Shown in pieces: positions 1-6,132 of a DNA stretch of 64,000 nt. The stretch is from Herbiconiux sp. L3-i23 (lineage in GTDB: Bacteria > Actinomycetota > Actinomycetes > Actinomycetales > Microbacteriaceae), in NCBI RefSeq assembly GCF_023734115.1, contig NZ_AP025737.1, positions 1,240,001 through 1,304,000 on the forward strand, in the 5' to 3' direction. The position numbers and the translations under genes are program-made. Each line of letters opens with the position of its first letter. Positions within the stretch are counted from its first letter, which is position 1. Below the pieces are notes generated by a model, which saw only the letters and a list, made by a program, of their open reading frames with translations, was not told the origin of the DNA and searched no databases.

Positions 1-187
1 ACCGGTCGCGGAACGCGGCGTCGTCGGCGAGGTGGCCGTGCATGACCTTGATCGCGACTCGGCGCTCGAGCCGCAGATCGGTCGCGAGATAGACGGTCGC
101 CATCCCTCCACGAGCGATGCGGGCGCGCACCTGATAGCGCCCGTCGAGGAGGTGACCGACCATCGGATCGGTCTGGCTCGTGTTCAC
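1..187 (-). CDS. pknL: Ser/Thr protein kinase, PknL-like (partial, N-terminus only)
   Basis: Only the first 62 codons lie in the window; the gene runs off the left edge. The translation shows the start of a eukaryotic-like kinase domain: a LDGRYQVRARIARGGMATVY glycine-rich loop, then VAIKVMH with the ATP-binding lysine. The family phosphorylates cytosolic targets in growth and division control. The start is GTG at 187, because a TAAACT -10 box lies six bases upstream. An Rv2175c-like protein and a polyprenyl synthase follow nearby; in Mycobacterium tuberculosis pknL lies beside Rv2175c, its known substrate. The PknL assignment rests on this context because the diagnostic C-terminus is missing. 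Confidence 0.8.
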   Translation of the reverse strand, partial: MNTSQTDPMVGHLLDGRYQVRARIARGGMATVYLATDLRLERRVAIKVMHGHLADDAAFRDR

Positions 188-199
188 CCGTCGAGTTTA
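188..199 (-). promoter_or_regulatory. Leaderless -10 element of the kinase gene
   Basis: On the minus strand TAAACT (199 to 194) is followed by six bases and the GTG start at 187. This is the spacing expected when transcription starts at the start codon. No ribosome binding site is visible. Confidence 0.5.
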
Positions 200-269
200 C
201 GAACGGGAGGGTGCGCCGACCGGTGCGGCCGTGCGGCGCGCCGGAGAATTCGTCGCGAGACGGTCCCGA

Positions 270-1400
270 TCAGAGGGTGGGGAGCCAGGCCCAGGCGTCC
301 GACTCCCACTTCGCGTAGGCGTCCGGGTAGGCCGAGATCTGCACGGCCTGCGCCGCCTCGGTCACCGTCATGCTCTGCCAGCCGTCGATGTCGAGCAGTC
401 CGAGGCTCGTCGTGTCGGTCGTGTGGATGCCGACGTAGAACGCGCGGATGGCGTAGTCGGTGTCGAGGATCTGGTCGGGGGTTCCCCAACCGGTGCTGGG
501 ACGCTGCTGGAACAGGCCGAGCGAGTCGAGGTGGCCCCAGTCGAGGTTGCGCAGCGTCGACTCCTGCATCGCCGCCGCGAGGGCGATGACGATGCCGCGG
601 TCGGGGACGCCGAGTTCGCGGCCGACGCGCACGATCTGCGCCGCGTTGGCGCGCATCTCGTCGGTGAGCCCGACGCTCGAGCCGATCGGCGTGACCGAGG
701 CGACGGGGGTCGCGTCGAGCACGGGCAGAGCCGGGGCGAGCGGGGCGACCGCGCTCGAGGTCTGCGGCAGCACGATGCTCTGGCCGGGGTAGATGATGCT
801 GTCGCGGCCGAGGCCGTTCGACGAGAGCACCGCTTCGGTGTCGAGTCCGTGCTGAGCGGCGATGCCGCTGATCGTGTCGCCCGAAGTCACCGTGTAGCGG
901 GTGAGGGGCACGTCGACGGGCAGCGACGGCGACGCCGACGCGTTGAGGCTCAGCACCTGGCCGGGGAAGATGAGCGACTTCCAGCTCAGGCCGTTGAGGG
1001 CGAGGACCGAGGCGGTCGAGAGCCCGTAGCGCCCCGCGATGTCGCTGATGGTGTCGCCTTCGACCACGGTGTATTCGAACGGCGCCATGGTCTGCGCCGG
1101 CGCCGTGGCGTGCGCCCTGTCGGTTGATGAGCTGTCGGCGAGCGGGGCAGCGACGGCGGGCGTGGCGGAGGAGAAGTCGAGGCGACCCGTGCCGGCGTCA
1201 TCGGGTGCGAGGTCGGGGCGCTCGCGGTCGCTCTTGCGCGCCGACGCGTCGGCGGGAGTCGCTCCGAGCGTGAGTGCGAGCGAGCCGACGAGCACGACGG
1301 GCACGGCACCGAAGAGTCCGCGGGCGAAGGATCCGCGCGCACGGTGAGCCGCGCGGCGGCCCCGGCGGCTCGGGCTGCTGATCCGGTCGACTGCGCTCAT
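270..1400 (-). CDS. LysM-domain secreted cell wall protein with transglycosylase-like C-terminus
   Basis: This is a 376-residue exported protein. A basic N-terminus and one hydrophobic segment (about residues 28-50) form a signal peptide or anchor. Two LysM peptidoglycan-binding repeats follow near 110-152 and 168-210, each with a (V/S)xGDTIS core and ending in PGQ. The C-terminal domain (about 245-370) contains ALAAAMQES and DSLGLFQQRPSTGWG, a lysozyme-like fold common in actinobacterial cell wall hydrolases; the Glu of MQES is the likely catalytic acid. The ATG at 1400 has GGGGAA just upstream. The 5' leader can form several hairpins, so expression may be controlled after transcription starts. 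Exact bond specificity cannot be read from the sequence. Confidence 0.85.
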   Translation of the reverse strand: MSAVDRISSPSRRGRRAAHRARGSFARGLFGAVPVVLVGSLALTLGATPADASARKSDRERPDLAPDDAGTGRLDFSSATPAVAAPLADSSSTDRAHATAPAQTMAPFEYTVVEGDTISDIAGRYGLSTASVLALNGLSWKSLIFPGQVLSLNASASPSLPVDVPLTRYTVTSGDTISGIAAQHGLDTEAVLSSNGLGRDSIIYPGQSIVLPQTSSAVAPLAPALPVLDATPVASVTPIGSSVGLTDEMRANAAQIVRVGRELGVPDRGIVIALAAAMQESTLRNLDWGHLDSLGLFQQRPSTGWGTPDQILDTDYAIRAFYVGIHTTDTTSLGLLDIDGWQSMTVTEAAQAVQISAYPDAYAKWESDAWAWLPTL

Positions 1401-1430
1401 GATTCCCCTGTGGTGCCTGACGGCGACGCT

Positions 1431-1503
1431 GCGCAGATGCTGCGCGTGGACCGGCTCCTGCTGCAGCCGGTGTTCCTTACCCCCGGAACACCTTCACGGT
1501 GTC
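1431..1503 (-). promoter_or_regulatory. Structured 5' leader of the LysM gene, possible cis-regulatory RNA
   Basis: The minus-strand leader holds a run of inverted repeats: 1431-1436/1440-1445, 1450-1456/1465-1471, 1469-1476/1485-1492 (8 bp, perfect) and 1488-1492/1498-1502. The last two share the segment 1488-1492, so they cannot form together, as in an attenuator or riboswitch. I could not match it to a known motif; the hallmark sequences of the c-di-AMP (ydaO) riboswitch, which often precedes such genes, are absent. Confidence 0.4.
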
Positions 1504-1629
1504 ACAGAAGGGTTAACGAGTCAATCAACGTGGCTGATGTTGTTTGAGTTAACACGGTTGTAACAAACGGCCGGGCCGACTGCGGCCGCGACGGGGCGGC
1601 CTTCCCGTGCGCGAAGCCGAGCGACCTGG

Positions 1630-1642
1630 CATCCTTGTTCCC
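1630..1642 (+). promoter_or_regulatory. Leaderless -10 element of the Rv2175c-like gene
   Basis: CATCCT (1630-1635) lies seven bases before the GTG start at 1643, much like the TATCCT before the carboxypeptidase gene at 46863. It supports GTG 1643 over the upstream in-frame ATG at 1607. Confidence 0.4.
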
Positions 1643-1981
1643 GTGAGTGCAACCGACGGCCGCGACTGGCTCTCGCTTCCCGAGCTCGCCGAACGATTCG
1701 GGCTTCCCCTCGGCAAGGTCCGACGGCTCATCGAAGACCGCCACCTGATCGCCCTCCGCGTGGACGGCGCGCTGCGGGTGCCGGGCGACTTCCTCGACGG
1801 CGACGCGCCCCTCCACGATCTGCGGGGCACCATCATGCTCCTCGGCGACAACGGCTTCTCCGACGACGAGGCCGTCGACTGGCTGCTCGCCGTCGACGAG
1901 AGCCTCGACGTCAGTCCGGTCGAGGCGCTCCGCGCCGGCCGCAAGGCCGAAGTGCGTCGGGTGGCTCAGGCTCTCGCCTGA
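1643..1981 (+). CDS. Rv2175c-like winged-helix DNA-binding protein
   Basis: This is a 112-residue protein. The N-terminal half (LSLPELAERFGLPLGKVRRLIEDR) is a helix-turn-helix, and the following basic strand and C-terminal helices match the Rv2175c family. The M. tuberculosis member binds DNA and is phosphorylated by PknL. Here it sits between a PknL-like kinase and a polyprenyl synthase, as in mycobacteria, so a role as kinase-controlled DNA-binding protein is inferred. The N-terminal extension carrying the phosphothreonine in Rv2175c seems short or absent with this start. The GTG start has a leaderless -10 box; an in-frame ATG at 1607 would add 12 residues. Confidence 0.75.
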   Translation: MSATDGRDWLSLPELAERFGLPLGKVRRLIEDRHLIALRVDGALRVPGDFLDGDAPLHDLRGTIMLLGDNGFSDDEAVDWLLAVDESLDVSPVEALRAGRKAEVRRVAQALA

Positions 1982-1993
1982 CCCGACCCAACG

Positions 1994-3106
1994 TCAGGAT
2001 CGGCGGTCGGTGACCGTCGCGACGAGGTGCGTCAGCTCGGTGCGGGCCGCCGCTGACAAGGGGGCGCCGTCGAGAGCGGCGCGTGCGGATCGGACGTTCT
2101 CGTCGATCATGCGCTCCACCCGCTCGACCGCACCGCTGCGCTGGATCGTCGCCTGCAGCAGTTCGATCTGCTGAGCCGAGAGCTCGGGATCGCCGAGCAG
2201 GTCGTCGACCAGTCGACGGGCGCCCGCGGGGAGCGTCGCCCGGGCGAGGATCACGAGTACCGTGCGCTTGCCCTCGACGAGGTCGTCGCCGCTCGGCTTG
2301 CCGGTGACCGACGGATCGCCGAACACGCCGAGGAGGTCGTCGCGGAGCTGGAAGGCGATGCCGAGCGGCACCCCGAAACCGCGCAGGGCATCGATCTGCC
2401 GCGGATCGGCGCCGCCGAGCGACGCTCCGATGACGAGCGGCGCCTCCACCGAGTACTTGGCCGACTTGTAGAGGATCACCCGCTTGGCGCGCTCGAGCGC
2501 CTCCGCGTCGCCGAGCGTCGTCCACGCCCGCTCCTCGACGAGGTCGAGGTATTGACCGGCGGTGACATCGAGTCGCATCCGCTCGAACTCCGCGCGGGCG
2601 GCGTCGGCGGCACGCTGATCGGGCAGCAGGCGGAGACCCTCGTGCATCAGGTCGTCGCTCCAGGTGAGCAGCAGGTCGCCGAGGAGGATGGCGGCCGAGC
2701 GGCCGAAGCCCTCGCCGTCGCCGATGTAGTTGCTCTCGGTGTGCTGGGCTTCGAACCGACGGTGGATCGACGGCTGTCCGCGGCGGGTGTCGGAGCTGTC
2801 GATCAGGTCGTCGTGGACGAGGGCTGCGGCATGGAAGAGCTCGAGTGCACTCGCGACGGCCACGACCGCGTCGAGAGCGCGTTCATGCTCGCCGAGCGGG
2901 GGGTCGAGGTCGAAGGTCTGGGTGCTCTGCCAGCCCCAGAAGCAGAACAGTGCGCGGAACCTCTTGCCACCACTGAGAAACCTCTTTGAAAACTCGCCGA
3001 ACGGAACGAGCTCCGGGGCGACCGACGAGAGAATTGCGGAGCGGTCGTCGATCAGAGAATCGATCTTCGACTGCACCAGATCGACAAGCTTCGAGCCAGG
3101 CACCAC
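1994..3106 (-). CDS. idsA: Polyprenyl diphosphate synthase (IdsA/geranylgeranyl type)
   Basis: This 370-residue all-helical isoprenyl chain-elongating enzyme condenses isopentenyl diphosphate with allylic diphosphates in the cytosol, supplying C15-C20 or longer precursors for menaquinone, carotenoids or lipid carriers. Both Mg-binding aspartate motifs are present: DDLID at residues 99-103 and DDLLGVFGD at 256-264. GGKRFR near 46-51 is the pyrophosphate-binding motif. Chain length cannot be fixed from the sequence alone. GTG at 3106 is preceded by TAGGCT six bases upstream, a leaderless arrangement. It converges with the Rv2175c-like gene, ending 12 bases from it, and diverges from the DUF3040 gene. 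Confidence 0.9.
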   Translation of the reverse strand: MVPGSKLVDLVQSKIDSLIDDRSAILSSVAPELVPFGEFSKRFLSGGKRFRALFCFWGWQSTQTFDLDPPLGEHERALDAVVAVASALELFHAAALVHDDLIDSSDTRRGQPSIHRRFEAQHTESNYIGDGEGFGRSAAILLGDLLLTWSDDLMHEGLRLLPDQRAADAARAEFERMRLDVTAGQYLDLVEERAWTTLGDAEALERAKRVILYKSAKYSVEAPLVIGASLGGADPRQIDALRGFGVPLGIAFQLRDDLLGVFGDPSVTGKPSGDDLVEGKRTVLVILARATLPAGARRLVDDLLGDPELSAQQIELLQATIQRSGAVERVERMIDENVRSARAALDGAPLSAAARTELTHLVATVTDRRS

Positions 3107-3118
3107 GGCGCTAGCCTA
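3107..3118 (-). promoter_or_regulatory. Leaderless -10 element of the polyprenyl synthase gene
   Basis: TAGGCT on the minus strand (3118 to 3113) is separated from GTG 3106 by exactly six bases. There is no Shine-Dalgarno sequence. Confidence 0.45.
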
Positions 3119-3244
3119 GCCTCGCTCCAGGCGACTACACTGTGGCTCCGGCGGGGCCGCACAGAAAAGCCCCCGACACCCTCTAGCGATAGGGGCCCGC
3201 GGCACAAGACGGTGGAGACATCGCCTGCGGGAAGGAGAATGGAC

Positions 3245-3622
3245 ATGCCGCTCTCTGAGCAAGAACAGCGCCTCCTCGATGAGATGGAGCGCAGCCTCTA
3301 TCAGAACGACGCCGAGTTCGTCGCGTCGGTCGCGCGTGCCCAGCAGGGCCGGCGCAGTTACACCTGGCTCGTCGCCGGTGTGGTCGTCGCCCTCGCGGGT
3401 ATCGCGGTGCTGGTGCTCGGAGTGGTCTTCCAGCAGCCGCTGATCGGCATCCTCGGCTTCGTCGTCATGTTCGGCGGGGTGCTCCTCGCGCTCGGTTCGC
3501 CGCGCAAGCCCCTCGCCGCGGGATCCGGATCGAAGTCCTCACGCAAGCGGTCCGGTTCGGGCTCGGGTTTCATGTCCCGCATGAACGATCGATGGGACCG
3601 CCGCCAGGGTGGCAACAGCTGA
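3245..3622 (+). CDS. DUF3040 small membrane protein
   Basis: This 125-residue protein of the DUF3040 family is common next to mraZ in actinobacteria; its function is unknown. The N-terminus (MPLSEQEQRLLDEMERSLYQ) is the family signature, an amphipathic cytosolic helix. Two adjacent hydrophobic segments (about residues 41-62 and 65-83) make a membrane hairpin, and the tail is basic and serine/glycine-rich. A strong ribosome binding site (GAAGGAGA, 3231-3238) is best spaced for ATG 3245; the ATG at 3239 touches it. A strong terminator follows, separating the gene from the dcw operon. Confidence 0.85.
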   Translation: MPLSEQEQRLLDEMERSLYQNDAEFVASVARAQQGRRSYTWLVAGVVVALAGIAVLVLGVVFQQPLIGILGFVVMFGGVLLALGSPRKPLAAGSGSKSSRKRSGSGSGFMSRMNDRWDRRQGGNS

Positions 3623-3654
3623 CCTTCCGACCTCCGCCGCAGCGCGGCGTGAAC

Positions 3655-3687
3655 GAGAACCGGCCTTCGGGCCGGTTCTCTTTTTTT
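3655..3687 (+). terminator. Rho-independent terminator after the DUF3040 gene
   Basis: A perfect 11-bp stem (3655-3665 with 3670-3680) closes on a TTCG tetraloop and is followed by seven T residues. It is the only classical T-tract terminator in the window and insulates the dcw cluster from upstream reading. Confidence 0.92.
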
Positions 3688-3861
3688 GTGCCTGCTGCCG
3701 TTCGCCCATCCCTCTGAGGGTGCTCCTCGGCAAAAACCGTGGGCAAGTCCTCCACTGCGCTCCCCGCTCCGCGGATACGGCGTGATTCCGCACCACTCGT
3801 GGGTTCACCGCTTCGCCGTCGACTCGACACGAGCCCCGATATCCGGCGGATTCTCGGCTAA

Positions 3862-3891
3862 GTGGTGCGCTGTGGAGTAAAGTGGAGGAAA
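3862..3891 (+). promoter_or_regulatory. MraZ operator: three GTGGNG repeats at 10-bp pitch
   Basis: GTGGTG, GTGGAG and GTGGAG begin at 3862, 3872 and 3882, exactly one helical turn apart, and lie 24 bases before the mraZ ATG. MraZ is known to repress its own operon through short direct repeats of this type (TGGGN in E. coli; GTGGNG-like in actinobacteria and mycoplasmas). The region 3688-3861 upstream holds no gene I can support. Confidence 0.85.
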
Positions 3892-3914
3892 TCGGCGGAG
3901 ACGGGGAGGGTGCC

Positions 3915-4355
3915 ATGGCGACCTTGCTCGGCACCTACACGCCCAAACTCGACGAGAAGGGGCGCATCATCCTTCCCGCCAAGTTCGCCGACGACTTCGA
4001 GGAGGGCATCGTGCTCACCCGTGGTCAGGACCGCTGCCTGTACGTGTACAGCTCCACCGAGTTCGACGCCGTCCACCAGCGCATGCGCGCCAGCGCCTCC
4101 GGCAACAACAAGCAGGCCCGCGACTTCATCCGCCTCCTGCTCTCGGCCGCGCACGCCGAGACCCCCGACCGTCAGCGTCGCGTCACGGTGCCGCCCGCCC
4201 TGCGCGCCTACGCCGGACTCGAACGCGACCTCGTCGTCATCGGGGCGGGCAACCACGCCGAGATCTGGGACGCCGCCGCCTGGAACGACTACGTCTCCGC
4301 CAATGAAGACGACTTCGCGAGTGCCGCGGGGGAGGTGATCCCGGACCTCTTCTGA
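3915..4355 (+). CDS. mraZ: MraZ transcriptional regulator
   Basis: This 146-residue protein has two AbrB-like SpoVT fold units. The first begins [19 protein letters not shown] (residues 6-24) and the second is around [17 protein letters not shown] (about 94-110). MraZ forms ring-shaped oligomers that bind repeats upstream of the dcw operon and repress it. The ATG at 3915 is preceded by GGGGAGGG. A GTG at 3882 is in frame but falls inside the operator. The gene heads the dcw cluster, and the triple GTGGNG operator just upstream indicates autoregulation. Confidence 0.95.
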   Translation: MATLLGTYTPKLDEKGRIILPAKFADDFEEGIVLTRGQDRCLYVYSSTEFDAVHQRMRASASGNNKQARDFIRLLLSAAHAETPDRQRRVTVPPALRAYAGLERDLVVIGAGNHAEIWDAAAWNDYVSANEDDFASAAGEVIPDLF

Positions 4356-4386
4356 CGCGCCGCGCGACTCCCAGCCGTATCCCCGC

Positions 4387-4411
4387 CCTGACTCACTTCC
4401 CCGGAGCCAGG
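4387..4411 (+). ncRNA. mraW RNA motif (hairpin with CUUCCCC loop)
   Basis: Between mraZ and rsmH, CCTGACTC (4387-4394) pairs with GAGCCAGG (4404-4411) with one A-C mismatch, exposing the loop ACTTCCCCG. As I recall it, the actinobacterial mraW RNA motif is a hairpin with a conserved CUUCCCC loop found in leaders of rsmH (mraW) operons. The position and loop sequence fit. Its mechanism is unknown. Confidence 0.7.
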
Positions 4412-4463
4412 TCGAGAGCGAGACGGATGGGGATCGGACGGCACGATCGGACCCCGGACCGCT

Positions 4464-5441
4464 ATGGACTTCTCCTCGATCCACACCCCGGTGCTCCTCG
4501 AGCGCTGCATCGAACTGCTCGCGCCCGCCGTCGACCACGACGGCGCCGTGCTCGTCGACGGCACGCTCGGTATGGGCGGCCACTCCGAGGCGCTGCTCGA
4601 GCGGTTCCCGCGCCTCCGCCTGATCGGCATCGACCGGGACAGCGACGCGCTCGCCATCGCCGGGGAGCGCCTCGCCCGGTTCGGCGACCGCTTCACGGTC
4701 GTGCACGCCGTCTACGACGAGATCGGCGACGTCGTCCGCGAGCACGCCCGCGGTGGCGTCGACGGCATCCTGCTCGACCTCGGCGTCTCCTCACTGCAAC
4801 TCGACCGTGCCGAGCGCGGCTTCGCCTATTCGAAGGACGCTCCGCTCGACATGCGGATGGACACGACGACCGGTGTCACGGCCGCCGAGATCATCGCCAC
4901 CTGGGACGAGTCGGAACTGCGCCGCATCTTCCACGAGTACGGGGAGGAGCGTCTCGCACCGCGCTTCGCCCGCAAGCTCGTCGAGGCGCGCGACCGCGCT
5001 CCCATCGAGCGTTCGTCCCAGCTGGTCGAGATCATCGCCGCCGCGACGCCCGCCGCCCTGCAGCGCACCGGCCACCCCGCCAAGCGCGTCTTCCAGGCGC
5101 TGCGCATCGCCGTGAACGGCGAGCTCGACGCGCTCGAGCGCGCCCTCCCCGACGCGATCGACGCTCTGACGCTCGGCGGCCGCATCGTCGTCATGTCCTA
5201 TCAGTCCCTCGAAGACCGTCTGGTCAAGCGCGAGCTGCAGCGCCGTTCGAGCTCGACCACGCCGCCCGGCCTTCCCATCGAACTCCCGGAGCACAGCCCC
5301 GAACTGCGTCTCCTGGTGAAAGGCGCCGGCCGCGCTTCCGACGACGAGATCGCCGCGAACCCGCGCGCGACCCCCGTCCGTCTGCGCGCCGCCGAGCGCA
5401 TCCGCGCCACCACCACTCCCGCCACCCGAAACGGCGCCTAA
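4464..5441 (+). CDS. rsmH: 16S rRNA (cytosine-1402-N4) methyltransferase RsmH
   Basis: This 325-residue AdoMet-dependent enzyme methylates N4 of C1402 in the 16S rRNA decoding centre. The start HTPVLLERCIELL and the AdoMet-binding loop VDGTLGMGGHSEALL (about 31-45) are typical, as are ILLDLGVSSLQLD, the RGFAYSKDAPLDMRMD segment and the GGRIVVMSYQSLEDRLVK motif. It follows mraZ by 108 bases, which hold the mraW-type hairpin. It is followed after eight bases by the ftsL-like gene, so all are likely cotranscribed. The length is normal. Confidence 0.95.
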   Translation: MDFSSIHTPVLLERCIELLAPAVDHDGAVLVDGTLGMGGHSEALLERFPRLRLIGIDRDSDALAIAGERLARFGDRFTVVHAVYDEIGDVVREHARGGVDGILLDLGVSSLQLDRAERGFAYSKDAPLDMRMDTTTGVTAAEIIATWDESELRRIFHEYGEERLAPRFARKLVEARDRAPIERSSQLVEIIAAATPAALQRTGHPAKRVFQALRIAVNGELDALERALPDAIDALTLGGRIVVMSYQSLEDRLVKRELQRRSSSTTPPGLPIELPEHSPELRLLVKGAGRASDDEIAANPRATPVRLRAAERIRATTTPATRNGA

Positions 5442-5449
5442 GGATCATC

Positions 5450-6094
5450 ATGAGCAACCTCGCCACCGCTCCACTGCTTCTGCCCGACACGATGGTCCTC
5501 CCCGGAGCCGGGCAGGAGCCCGCCCGCCGCATCGAGATCGTCGCCGATCGCGCTCAGCGCCGGGCGAGGCCCAAGGTCGCCTACGCGGTCATCGTCGTCG
5601 CGAGCCTCGGCGTGCTCATGCTCGCGCAGCTCGCGCTCAGCATCGCGCTGTCCGACGGTGCCTACACGATCGACCGGCTCGAGGTGACGCAGAAGGAGCA
5701 GGCGCGCACCGAGCAGCTGATCAGCGAGGACCTCGGCCGCCTCGCGTCCCCGCAGAACCTCGCCACCAATGCCGAAGCGCTCGGCATGGTGCAGAACGCG
5801 AACCCGGTGTGGCTGCGGATGTCGGACGGCGCCGTGATCGGCCAGCCGACCGCCGCGGGCGGGGGAGAGGGCGTCATGGGCGCCGCAGGCTCGAAGGTCG
5901 CGAACGAGCTCCTCGCCGGGGTTCCGCTCGTGACCCAGCAGGAGGCGGCCGCCGCCGCAGCGGCGGCAGCAGCGGCCGCGGCGGCGACGCCCGCCGTCGC
6001 CCCGGTCGCCGCAACGCCGACCGAGGATGCGCTCGAACAGGCCGAGGCGCCGTTAACGTCTGATGGCCGGGTGCCCGCACCCACCACCCGCTGA
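5450..6094 (+). CDS. ftsL: FtsL-like division protein with poly-alanine tail
   Basis: This is a 214-residue bitopic membrane protein in the usual ftsL position between rsmH and ftsI. A cytosolic N-terminus of about 40 residues is followed by one membrane segment (about 45-67) and a periplasmic coiled-coil-like stretch rich in Gln, Glu and Leu (about 75-110). FtsL works with FtsB and FtsQ to activate FtsW-FtsI. After the helix the protein becomes low-complexity, with 14 consecutive alanines (residues 166-179) and an Ala/Pro/Thr tail. Sequence similarity in this family is low, so the call rests on topology and position. ATG 5450 lies eight bases after the rsmH stop. Confidence 0.75.
   Translation: MSNLATAPLLLPDTMVLPGAGQEPARRIEIVADRAQRRARPKVAYAVIVVASLGVLMLAQLALSIALSDGAYTIDRLEVTQKEQARTEQLISEDLGRLASPQNLATNAEALGMVQNANPVWLRMSDGAVIGQPTAAGGGEGVMGAAGSKVANELLAGVPLVTQQEAAAAAAAAAAAAAATPAVAPVAATPTEDALEQAEAPLTSDGRVPAPTTR
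5945..5986 (+). repeat. GCN microsatellite encoding 14 alanines in the ftsL-like gene
   Basis: Fourteen GCN codons in a row (a mix of GCG, GCC and GCA) form an imprecise trinucleotide repeat in the tail of the ftsL-like gene. Slippage or unequal recombination could change its length in frame. Confidence 0.9.
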
Positions 6095-6132
6095 CGCAGC
6101 GCGAACGAACCAGGCGACCCGAGGAGAACCCC

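Noticed and set aside
1401-1510. c-di-AMP (ydaO) riboswitch upstream of the LysM gene.
   Set aside because: The gene type is right, but I could not find the conserved sequence blocks; only unnamed hairpins are present.
3570-3830. Minus-strand frame between the DUF3040 gene and mraZ.
   Set aside because: It runs through the strong terminator at 3655-3687, lacks a ribosome binding site, and its translation looks like random GC-rich sequence.
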